Shown in pieces: positions 29,388-36,778 of a stretch of 64,000 nt of DNA. The notes below the pieces were generated by a model. The model saw only the letters and a list, made by a program, of their open reading frames with translations. It ran no database searches and was not told the DNA's origin. The stretch covers positions 166,016 to 230,015 of the forward strand of contig NHEF01000014.1 in the NCBI GenBank assembly GCA_002171615.1. Reading direction: 5' to 3'. Made by a program: the position numbers and the translations under genes. The stretch is from Gammaproteobacteria bacterium TMED78 (GTDB taxonomy: Bacteria; Pseudomonadota; Gammaproteobacteria; Steroidobacterales; Rariloculaceae). Every line of letters starts with the position of its first letter. The first letter of the stretch is position 1.

Positions 29388-29824
29388 ATCTAATGAAAGA
29401 GGCTTTTAGTTATGCTAAAAAGTCAATGCAACTAGGTGAGGTTCCAGTTGGGGCAATTTTAGTTGATTCAGATAAAAAAATTATTGCTGGTTCTGGGAAT
29501 TCTATGATTAGCTCTTCTGATCCAACAGCTCATGCAGAAATTAATGTACTTAGGTTAGCTGGAAAGATTTTAAAAAATTATAGATTACTTGATACAACCT
29601 TGTATGTGACATTAGAGCCATGCTCAATGTGTGCAAGTGCTCTAGTACATGCAAGAGTTTCAAAAATTATTTATGGCACTTCAGATAAAATAGCTGGTGC
29701 TTGCGGCTCTGTTTTTAATTTAGTAAATAACAAAAACTTAAATCACTCTATAGAGGTTCATTCTGGGGTATTAGAAGATGAGTGTAGAAAAATACTTAAA
29801 ACTTTTTTTAGCGCTCGACGTTAA
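29378..29824 (+). CDS. tadA: tRNA(Arg) adenosine-34 deaminase
   Basis: Makes inosine at the wobble position of tRNA-Arg(ACG). The 148-residue protein has the zinc/catalytic motif TAHAEI and the second motif LEPCSMC, with the surrounding GEVPVGAILV typical of TadA. The start is GTG at 29378 just after AAGGA, or ATG at 29393; the first fits the family N terminus better. The 3' end overlaps convergent mltF by 4 bases. It is the last gene of the packed run from guaA. Confidence 0.94.
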   Translation: MQVDLMKEAFSYAKKSMQLGEVPVGAILVDSDKKIIAGSGNSMISSSDPTAHAEINVLRLAGKILKNYRLLDTTLYVTLEPCSMCASALVHARVSKIIYGTSDKIAGACGSVFNLVNNKNLNHSIEVHSGVLEDECRKILKTFFSARR

Positions 29825-31227
29825 GGTGCCTCATTACTTACTAGAAGGTCTTTAACAGGGATCAACTCTTTTTCATTAGCGGTAAGCCATTTTAGAGTAT
29901 TATAATATTTTTTAATATTTGCTACGTAATTTACTGGCTCTTCTCCCCTCGCGTATCCCCTAGAGGTATATTTAAACCAATTTGAATCACTGAGTAATGG
30001 GAGGTGTTTTTTTACATCATTCCATGAATCTGGGTTCATATCTTGTGACTCTGTAATAATTCTTGCATCTTCTAAGTGCCCCAGTCCTACATTATATGCT
30101 GCTAGAGCAAACCATGTTCTATCAGGATCACTAATTCTTTTAGGAAGCCTATTTATTAAATGATCATAATATTTAGATCCCCCGATAATACTTTCTTCTG
30201 GGTTGATTCTATTATTTATACCCATCATTTTCGCAGTATCTAGAGTTAGCATCATTAATCCCCTAACTCCAGTAGGAGATACAGCTCTATAATTCCAATG
30301 TGATTCCTGATAAGACAGGGCAGCCAGAAGCATCCAGTCTAAATTTTCATATTTTTTTGCTTCACGCTCAAACAGATCTCTATATTTTGGTAATCTTTCT
30401 TTATAATGATTTAAGAAAACTCGAGAGTCAAAATAATTAAATTCTTTTTCTGGTATAAAATAATACTTATCTAAAATTTTATTTAATTTCCCTGAATTAT
30501 TTATAGTATTAAAATAGTCAGAAATACTATTACTCAGAGAAAGATCTTTTGTTTTAGGGAGGACCCAAGCAATAGGCATTTTATCTCCTATTGAGAAAGC
30601 CACTTCAGTTTCTGGATAAGCAAGTTGAATTGAGCTAAATGCATTTGAGCCTACAATTGTATAATCTAATTTACCATCAGTAATTTTCTGAAGAAGTGCT
30701 TCTGTACTTGAGTAGTGGCCTTCCTGCCATTTTAAATTAGGATATTTTAATTTATTATCTTCAAGTAGTTGAACATATGCTGAACCAGCGAGTATCTCTA
30801 GCCTTCCCTCAGATAGATCATCTAATGATCTTGGCCTTGATGTATTACGTTTAAATACTACTTGATGATTAGTTTGAAAATATGGAACGCTGAACTGAAT
30901 TATCTGATTATGAAGATTATTGACTGTTAAATTAGCAGCTCCCACATGGGCTTGACCATTGGTTATATCTGAAAAAATTGTATTAAAATTTTCTGATGTA
31001 GATATGTCTAGCTCGACTCCAATATAGTCTGCGTATCCCTTAGCTAATTCATATTCTATTCCATAAAAGTTTCCACTATATTCATAAAAAGTAGATGGAG
31101 TATTGGTGGTCACAACCTTAAATAGACCAGAATTAATTATATTTTGGAGTAAAGTAGGAGGGGGAGGGGTAACGTTCGAGCAAGTCGATAAGAAGCATAA
31201 CACAGCTAATCCTATTAAACGGTTCAG
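29821..31227 (-). CDS. mltF: Membrane-bound lytic murein transglycosylase F
   Basis: Cleaves peptidoglycan glycan strands. An N-terminal periplasmic solute-binding-like domain (with GIEYELAKGYADYIGV and ANLTVN) is followed by an SLT domain with the catalytic Glu in YQESHWN and RAVSPTGVRGLM. The first standard start is GTG at 31203, but this cuts the signal sequence. A CTG at 31227, six bases after AGGGG, adds MNRLIGLA and produces a lipoprotein signal with a lipobox LSTC; an in-frame TAG at 31237-31239 excludes anything further upstream. This gives about 468 residues. It stands next to tadA as in Pseudomonas. Confidence 0.9.
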   Translation of the reverse strand: MNRLIGLAVLCFLSTCSNVTPPPPTLLQNIINSGLFKVVTTNTPSTFYEYSGNFYGIEYELAKGYADYIGVELDISTSENFNTIFSDITNGQAHVGAANLTVNNLHNQIIQFSVPYFQTNHQVVFKRNTSRPRSLDDLSEGRLEILAGSAYVQLLEDNKLKYPNLKWQEGHYSSTEALLQKITDGKLDYTIVGSNAFSSIQLAYPETEVAFSIGDKMPIAWVLPKTKDLSLSNSISDYFNTINNSGKLNKILDKYYFIPEKEFNYFDSRVFLNHYKERLPKYRDLFEREAKKYENLDWMLLAALSYQESHWNYRAVSPTGVRGLMMLTLDTAKMMGINNRINPEESIIGGSKYYDHLINRLPKRISDPDRTWFALAAYNVGLGHLEDARIITESQDMNPDSWNDVKKHLPLLSDSNWFKYTSRGYARGEEPVNYVANIKKYYNTLKWLTANEKELIPVKDLLVSNEAP

Positions 31228-31358
31228 ACTGTTCCCCTACTTTAAGAAGTAAATGCTATTATACTAGAATTAGACTAATAGTTGTCACTAGATTTTAGTT
31301 ATAAATTTAATAAATGGCTTACCTTAGCTATTTTTTAATAAATCTTTAAGTGTAAAGT

Positions 31359-31364
31359 TATACT
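31359..31364 (+). promoter_or_regulatory. Possible -10 element upstream of the TRAP binding-protein gene
   Basis: TATACT lies 33 bases before the start codon in the 169-base gap between divergent mltF and the TRAP gene. The -35 region is weak (TTAATA about 17 bases upstream). An AAGGAGG ribosome site follows at about 31380-31387. Confidence 0.3.
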
Positions 31365-31396
31365 ATTTTTCGCAGAATTAAAGGAGGTTATATTGT

Positions 31397-32437
31397 ATGA
31401 GTTATAAATATTTACAAATTTTATCGAGTATTTTATTTCTTTTTCTTCTTAGCTGTACGCAAGGCATGGATCAAAATATGGAAACAAATCAAAACGCACC
31501 TCTCTCAGCTATAGGTGAGCCAATTCAGATAATTATGGGTGGTTATGGACCATCCACAACTGGTTTTAGTTTAGCTTTAAAACAAGTAGGAGATCGCTTA
31601 GAAGCAAGATTTGGTGATCAAGTAGAAATAAAGTATGTCTATAATATTATGGATTTAGGCTACCCAGCTTCAGATATACTATGGTTAGTTGAAAATGGCC
31701 TTATTACTATTGGTTATCAATCTAGTAGCTATATGTCAGCTAAAGTTCCAGAATTAGGTATAGCTGATTTACCTTTTATTTTTTCAAATACAGAAGAAGC
31801 TAGGGAAGCTGTAGATGGTGCTTTTGGCGATATGATGGCAGAAAGCTTAGAAGCAAAAATGAATTACCGAATTCTAGGCTTCTTTGAGAATGGTTTTAGG
31901 CATATCTCTAATAGAGTGAGACCAGTCAGTCTGCCAAGTGACCTCTCTGGTTTAAATATTAGGGTTTTGCCAAGTGAGGTACACAAAAGGACATTTGAGC
32001 TTTTAGGAGCTGAACCTGAAATTATGGACCTAACTCAAGTTATAGCTCGGGTTAAAGCTGGAGAAATAGATGCGCAGGAGAACCCTTTTGCAAATACTGT
32101 AACTTATGGTGTTCATAATTTTCATAAATTTCATACTGAGACAAATCATTTTTATATTTCAAGACCAATATTTGCTCACCAACAGTCATTCGATGCTTGG
32201 CCAAAAGAATTACAAGATGAGATTCGTTTAGCTTTTAATGATGCTGTAGTTTTTCAAAGAGATCTTCATATACAAGAAGAGATAGACTCAGAGACAGCCA
32301 TAGAAGAGGCTGGGGGCTCAATAATTAGAATATCAGAGTCTGAGAAACAAGCATTTATTGATGCTGTAGCTCCAATTTATGAAGAAGCTAGGTCTAAATA
32401 TAGCCAGGAATTATTAAGTCTAGTTGGAATTGAGTAA
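31397..32437 (+). CDS. TRAP-type substrate-binding lipoprotein (DctP family), no permease nearby
   Basis: A 346-residue extracytoplasmic binding protein of a tripartite transporter. The signal ends in lipobox LLSC (Cys near residue 20), so it is membrane-anchored rather than soluble. The core shows GLNIRVLPSEVHKRTF with the Arg that binds a carboxylate, followed by VKAGEIDAQENPFANT, typical of DctP proteins. No dctQ or dctM gene is nearby. The ligand is probably an organic acid by family analogy. A full AAGGAGG site precedes the start. Confidence 0.87.
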   Translation: MSYKYLQILSSILFLFLLSCTQGMDQNMETNQNAPLSAIGEPIQIIMGGYGPSTTGFSLALKQVGDRLEARFGDQVEIKYVYNIMDLGYPASDILWLVENGLITIGYQSSSYMSAKVPELGIADLPFIFSNTEEAREAVDGAFGDMMAESLEAKMNYRILGFFENGFRHISNRVRPVSLPSDLSGLNIRVLPSEVHKRTFELLGAEPEIMDLTQVIARVKAGEIDAQENPFANTVTYGVHNFHKFHTETNHFYISRPIFAHQQSFDAWPKELQDEIRLAFNDAVVFQRDLHIQEEIDSETAIEEAGGSIIRISESEKQAFIDAVAPIYEEARSKYSQELLSLVGIE

Positions 32438-32532
32438 TGAACTTATTCTAAGCGAATACTATAGACCTGCTAAGCTATCATGTAATGATTTTTTATCATA
32501 TGTTGGCGAGAAAAAAATTCTATATGCAAAAA

Positions 32533-32568
32533 AGTTATAACTAATGGCACTAAAGTTACAAAATGTAA
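32533..32568. promoter_or_regulatory. Palindromic elements upstream of metY
   Basis: AGTTATAACT (32533-32542) is a perfect palindrome, and TTACA-AAA-TGTAA (32556-32568) is an inverted repeat. They lie 59-94 bases before the metY start. The same GTTATAAC core and TTACA...TGTAA arms occur before the MetX-like gene at 19526, with a different spacing. This may mark a shared sulfur amino-acid regulator; the motif is AT-rich and chance cannot be excluded. Confidence 0.4.
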
Positions 32569-32626
32569 TAATATTCAATGATATCATCCTGCTTCTTAAT
32601 AATTATATAACAAATGGAGAATAACA

Positions 32627-33907
32627 TTGAAGCTAGAAACTCAATGCATACATGCTGGTTCAGCGCCTGATAGCGCTACTAATTCTAGAGCGATTCCTAT
32701 CTACAGGACTGCTGCCTTTCAGTTTAATAATACTGAGCATGCAGCTAATCTTTTTGCTTTAAAAGAGTTAGGTAATATTTATTCAAGATTAATGAATCCA
32801 ACGCAGGACGCTCTTGAACAAAGAGTGGCAGCACTTGAAGGAGGAGCAGCAGCGCTGGCTCTAGCCTCTGGCACAGCAGCAATATTTAATTCTATAAATA
32901 ATATTTGTCAGGCTGGTGATGAAATCGTTTCAGCTGATAATCTCTATGGCGGAACATTTACTATGTTTAATGATATTCTGCCGAAATTTGGTATAAAGAC
33001 TAATTTTGTAGATCCAAATGTTCCTGAAAATTTTGCATCTGCAATTACTCCTAATACAAAGGCTCTATTCTGTGAAACTTTATCAAATCCTGCTTGTGAT
33101 ATTGCCGATATTGAGGCAATTTCTGATATTGCAAAGGCACACGGCATTCCATTAATTGTTGATGCAACTTTTACAACTCCTGTTCTCCAGCGCTCAATAG
33201 ATTTTGGTGCTAATATAGTGGTTAATTCATTAACTAAATGGATGGGAGGATCAGGCACAGGCATTGGTGGGATAGTGATTGATTCTGGAAAATTTAATTG
33301 GAAGGGAGATAAGTTTCCATTGATGAATGAACCAGAATCTAGTTACCATGGGGTTCGTTGGGCACATGATTTGCCAGATATGCTAGCACCTGTTGCTTAT
33401 GCTATTAGGATGCGTGTTATTCCTTTGAGAAATCTTGGTGCTTGTATTTCTCCTGATAATGCATGGATTTTTGCTCAAGGCTTAGAAACACTTCCTCTTA
33501 GAATGCAAAAGCATTGTGAAAATGCTAAAGCAGTTGCGGAATACCTTAAGGATAATAAGCAAGTTGAATGGGTAAGATTTCCAGGATTACCTGATGATCC
33601 ATCCCATGCTTTGAATGAAAAATACTTAAGTGGCCTTGGTGGACCAATGGTGGTTTTTGGAATAAAAGGTGGACTTGAGGCAGGTAAGAGCTTCATTGAG
33701 GGAGTTAGTATGTTTAGCCATTTAGCTAATGTAGGAGATGCAAAGAGCTTAGCTATTCATCCAGCTACTACTACTCATTCACAACTAACCCCTGATCAAC
33801 AAGGAGATGCCGGTATTTCTCCCGAGTTAGTAAGATTATCAGTTGGTATTGAGCATATTGATGATATTATTGAGGATATAGATAAAGGTCTTGCTGCTGC
33901 GAAATAA
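32627..33907 (+). CDS. metY: O-acetylhomoserine (thiol)-lyase
   Basis: A PLP enzyme that makes homocysteine from O-acetylhomoserine and sulfide. The 426-residue product starts KLETQCIHAG, contains YSRLMNPTQDALEQRVAALEGG, and the PLP Lys is in NSLTKWMGGSGTGIGG. Length near 430 and the long central insert distinguish it from shorter MetB or MetC proteins. The start is TTG with GGAG upstream; no better ATG exists because the first motif begins at once. metX follows after 44 bases, so the pair forms a direct-sulfurylation operon. Confidence 0.94.
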   Translation: MKLETQCIHAGSAPDSATNSRAIPIYRTAAFQFNNTEHAANLFALKELGNIYSRLMNPTQDALEQRVAALEGGAAALALASGTAAIFNSINNICQAGDEIVSADNLYGGTFTMFNDILPKFGIKTNFVDPNVPENFASAITPNTKALFCETLSNPACDIADIEAISDIAKAHGIPLIVDATFTTPVLQRSIDFGANIVVNSLTKWMGGSGTGIGGIVIDSGKFNWKGDKFPLMNEPESSYHGVRWAHDLPDMLAPVAYAIRMRVIPLRNLGACISPDNAWIFAQGLETLPLRMQKHCENAKAVAEYLKDNKQVEWVRFPGLPDDPSHALNEKYLSGLGGPMVVFGIKGGLEAGKSFIEGVSMFSHLANVGDAKSLAIHPATTTHSQLTPDQQGDAGISPELVRLSVGIEHIDDIIEDIDKGLAAAK

Positions 33908-33951
33908 GTACTGCAAGAGCATCAATGTTTCAATATAGCTGAGGGTTAATT

Positions 33952-34995
33952 ATGACGCATAGCGTTACCTCTTTTCCTCAATTTGTTTTGGAGGATGGAA
34001 CTGTACTATCAGATCCTCCAGTTGCCTATAAAACATGGGGCAAGTTAAATAATAGCGCAGATAATGCTGTTATTATTTGTCATGCTTTAACTGGTGACTG
34101 CAATGCTGATAGCTGGTGGTCTCACTTGGTTGGTCCAGGTAAATCGATAGATACAAATAAATTTTTCGTAGTATGTGCAAATACTATTGCATCACCCTAT
34201 GGAACCGTTTCTCCAATAACAACAAACCCTGAAACAGGCTCTAAATACGGTAAAAATTTTCCTATTTCTTCGATTAGGGATACTGTAAATTTACACAAAA
34301 AGCTTTTAGATAAGTTAGGTGTAAAAGGCGTAGCTTTTTGTATTGGTGGGTCTATGGGGGGAATGCAGGCTTTAGAGTGGTCTTTCTTCGAGGACTTTGT
34401 TAAAGGTTTAATTATTATTGGCACTAGTGGAAGACACTCTGCTTGGTGCATAGCTTGGAGCGAGACACAAAGGCAAGCAATTTATAAGGATCCAAACTGG
34501 AAAGATGGAAGCTATTCTTCTGATTCAGGCCCAGATGCTGGTCTTGCAATAGCGAGGATGATAGCTATGATTTCTTATCGTTCATTTGAATCTTTTGGCA
34601 AAAGGTTTGGTAGAGAGAAGGCCAAGCAAGGAAGCGATCAATTATTTTCAGTTGAAACTTACTTGCATCACCATGGAGATAAATTAGTAGATCGTTTTGA
34701 TGCCAATTGCTATGTTAGACTAACACAGTCGATGGATAAGCATGATATTTCAAGAGAAAGAGGAAACTATTTCGATGTATTATCCCAGATCAAACAACCG
34801 GCACTTATTGTAGGTATAGATACAGATATTTTATATCCTTTGTCTGAGCAAAAAGAATTGGCAGATCATATGCCAAATGCTACGCTGGAAAGACTTTCAT
34901 ATCATCATGGCCATGACTCTTTTTTGATAGAGCTTGAGAATGTTAACGATAAGATAAGTAAGTGGATTGAAAAAAAATTACCGTATAAGTTTTAA
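33952..34995 (+). CDS. metX: Homoserine O-acetyltransferase
   Basis: Activates homoserine for metY. The 347-residue alpha/beta-hydrolase-fold enzyme has Ser134 in GGSMGGMQALEW, the likely Asp in GIDTDILYPL and the His in HHGHDSFL. Segments CHALTGDCNADSWW, ASPYGTVSP and GRHSAWCIAWSETQRQAI look more like the fungal and Bacteroidetes-type acetyltransferases than the usual Pseudomonas MetX. That supports acetyl rather than succinyl transfer and hints at separate ancestry from the paralogue at 19526-20620. A GAGGG site precedes the ATG. Confidence 0.92.
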   Translation: MTHSVTSFPQFVLEDGTVLSDPPVAYKTWGKLNNSADNAVIICHALTGDCNADSWWSHLVGPGKSIDTNKFFVVCANTIASPYGTVSPITTNPETGSKYGKNFPISSIRDTVNLHKKLLDKLGVKGVAFCIGGSMGGMQALEWSFFEDFVKGLIIIGTSGRHSAWCIAWSETQRQAIYKDPNWKDGSYSSDSGPDAGLAIARMIAMISYRSFESFGKRFGREKAKQGSDQLFSVETYLHHHGDKLVDRFDANCYVRLTQSMDKHDISRERGNYFDVLSQIKQPALIVGIDTDILYPLSEQKELADHMPNATLERLSYHHGHDSFLIELENVNDKISKWIEKKLPYKF

Positions 34996-35048
34996 TAAAT
35001 TAATTTTTTGAGTTATAGTTCAGCCTACGAGGTCTAGTAGGATTATTT

Positions 35049-35651
35049 TTGTATAAGATTTTTGGAATTTTTTCTATTTTTTTTCTAGCAAGTTGTGCTA
35101 CAGCGCCCCCTTCTTCTCCGAATAATTTGTGTGGAATCTTTGATGAGTATCCTCGTTGGTATCGAGCTTCTGTAGCTACTGAAGAGAAATGGGGGTTACT
35201 CCCAGAAGTTGGTTTGAGTTTTATTTTTAGGGAATCAAGTTTTCAATCTGATGCTAAGCCTCCTAGATATTATTTTCTTGGTTTTATTCCTTGGGGTAGG
35301 ACTTCTAGTGCTTATGGCTATGCACAAATTACAGATCAAGCATGGCAGGATTACACTGACGATACAGGCTCTAGTTGGTTTAAGCGAAGAAATGATTTTG
35401 AAGATGCGATGGATTTTATTGGTTGGTACAACGATAGAACTAATAGAGTTCTAGGGATCAATAAAAATGATGCATATAATCTTTATCTGGTTTATTACGA
35501 GGGATTAGGTGGCTATCGCACTGGTAATTGGCGAACTAATGAAGATGTAAAAAGATATGCTAGAGAGGTTCAAGAAAGGACTGCTTATTATGGAGAACAA
35601 CTATCAAGTTGTCGAAGTAGCTTAAAGTCTTATCCTTGGCAGATTTTTTAG
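35049..35651 (+). CDS. Lipoprotein with lytic-transglycosylase (SLT-like) domain
   Basis: A 200-residue lipoprotein. The signal peptide ends in lipobox LASC (Cys near residue 16). The mature part has a probable catalytic Glu in FIFRESSFQ and SLT-like blocks GRTSSAYGYAQITDQAW, DFIGWYNDR and LYLVYYEGLGGY. It is shorter than the main Slt or Mlt enzymes. The start is TTG at 35049 with AGGA six to seven bases upstream. It probably acts on peptidoglycan at the outer membrane; activity is inferred from the motif. Confidence 0.82.
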   Translation: MYKIFGIFSIFFLASCATAPPSSPNNLCGIFDEYPRWYRASVATEEKWGLLPEVGLSFIFRESSFQSDAKPPRYYFLGFIPWGRTSSAYGYAQITDQAWQDYTDDTGSSWFKRRNDFEDAMDFIGWYNDRTNRVLGINKNDAYNLYLVYYEGLGGYRTGNWRTNEDVKRYAREVQERTAYYGEQLSSCRSSLKSYPWQIF

Positions 35652-35681
35652 TTAAGAATCTAAAAAAATTAAATTATATAT

Positions 35682-36704
35682 TTAAGAAACACAATTAAAG
35701 ACTTGAACTTCATTTTCTGGATACCATAACCAATGTTTATTTTCTTCTGAGCCTAATACAATAGAGGTTGTAAGGTTTATTGGATCGTTGACATGCATCC
35801 TATAATCTAGACGACTTCCATCTTCTACTAAAGTAAAATATTCGATCATTTCAGCTTGATCACTTAAAGGAATACCACCCCTATTTAAATAACCCCAATT
35901 TACATTTGATGTTTCAACTATAAGTACTCTTCCTTCCCATCTTCCATAAGATTTTCCTAGTAGGGTTTTCTCTTCATTAGAAGAATCTTTATTCTCAGTC
36001 ATAATAATTTTACGGATAGTGTTATACTCTTCTAGATGAATAGAAATATTTCCGTCATTTAATTGTAAAATTTCCATTGGATAAGGCTGCTCCATAATAG
36101 TAGGCATACCTTTTGATCTACAATTAGCAGTTATATCATCAATAATAGGATCAAAATTATTAAGTGATTTTCTTGCACTTTGAGTTAAGGGATATTCAGT
36201 TAGCCATAGACCGGTACCAGCAGTAATAGCAGTGCTCCATACTCTAAAGATACCTTTTTCAGGTGCTGAGCTATCACCAGGCCTTTCTAATTGAGATAAT
36301 CCAATTATGGACTGATTTTGAAAAACTGTAGTAGAAACATTTTCGAGAACAATTTCAGAGCCATCAGGCAAGAGTATATTTCTGACGTATATTTCATTAG
36401 TACCAGCCCTATGAGGATTACCAGCAACACTTATTTCATCACCTATTTTAATAAAATCGCTTGATATTTTTCTTCTTCTTAGCGTACTTAATGATGTAAT
36501 TTCTACATCCCAAATTTGAGCTCTACCATCATCGCTAACCGTTTCAATGGCAAAATGAACATGTGGGTTTCTCCATGAAACATCAACTACTCTTCCCTCT
36601 AATATTAATTGAATGTCCTGATCAAAGATACCTACAACTGCATGGTGAGAGAGTAAGTTAGGAGAAAAGAGGAGTATAATTATTTTAAAACAAAGTTTTT
36701 TCAT
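35682..36704 (-). CDS. Exported DUF6152-family protein (copy 2)
   Basis: A paralogue of the protein at 1258-2286 with the same two-domain plan. The start at 36704 (MKKLCF) is favoured over an ATG 24 bases upstream because it gives a compact signal peptide and has GAGAA upstream. The mature protein begins HHAVVGIFD, with VSWRNPHVH in the first domain; the second has CRSKGMPTIM, QPYPMEI and LEEYNTIRKI. It lies just past the terminator of the TonB-dependent receptor gene on the same strand, so it may be expressed by read-through or from its own promoter. Function unknown. Confidence 0.75.
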   Translation of the reverse strand: MKKLCFKIIILLFSPNLLSHHAVVGIFDQDIQLILEGRVVDVSWRNPHVHFAIETVSDDGRAQIWDVEITSLSTLRRRKISSDFIKIGDEISVAGNPHRAGTNEIYVRNILLPDGSEIVLENVSTTVFQNQSIIGLSQLERPGDSSAPEKGIFRVWSTAITAGTGLWLTEYPLTQSARKSLNNFDPIIDDITANCRSKGMPTIMEQPYPMEILQLNDGNISIHLEEYNTIRKIIMTENKDSSNEEKTLLGKSYGRWEGRVLIVETSNVNWGYLNRGGIPLSDQAEMIEYFTLVEDGSRLDYRMHVNDPINLTTSIVLGSEENKHWLWYPENEVQVFNCVS

Positions 36705-36713
36705 AATAAGATT

Positions 36714-36755
36714 CTCAAAAAAAACCACCTACAGATGATAATAGTAGGTGGTTTT
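36714..36755 (-). terminator. Rho-independent terminator after the TonB-dependent receptor gene
   Basis: Minus-strand AAAACCACCTAC and GTAGGTGGTTTT form a 12-bp stem around an 11-base loop, followed by a T run (eight Ts counting the stem end). It starts 23 bases after the receptor stop. The T tract ends only a few bases before the next gene's ribosome site, so it separates the two genes or attenuates read-through. The stem is also followed by TTTTTA on the plus strand, so it may work both ways. Confidence 0.9.
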
Positions 36756-36778
36756 TATTTCTATAAAAATTAAAGGAA

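Noticed and set aside
32438..32626. SAM riboswitch before metY
   Set aside because: metY of some marine bacteria has SAM-II or SAM-V riboswitches, but I could not find the conserved pseudoknot pattern. A covariance search would be decisive.
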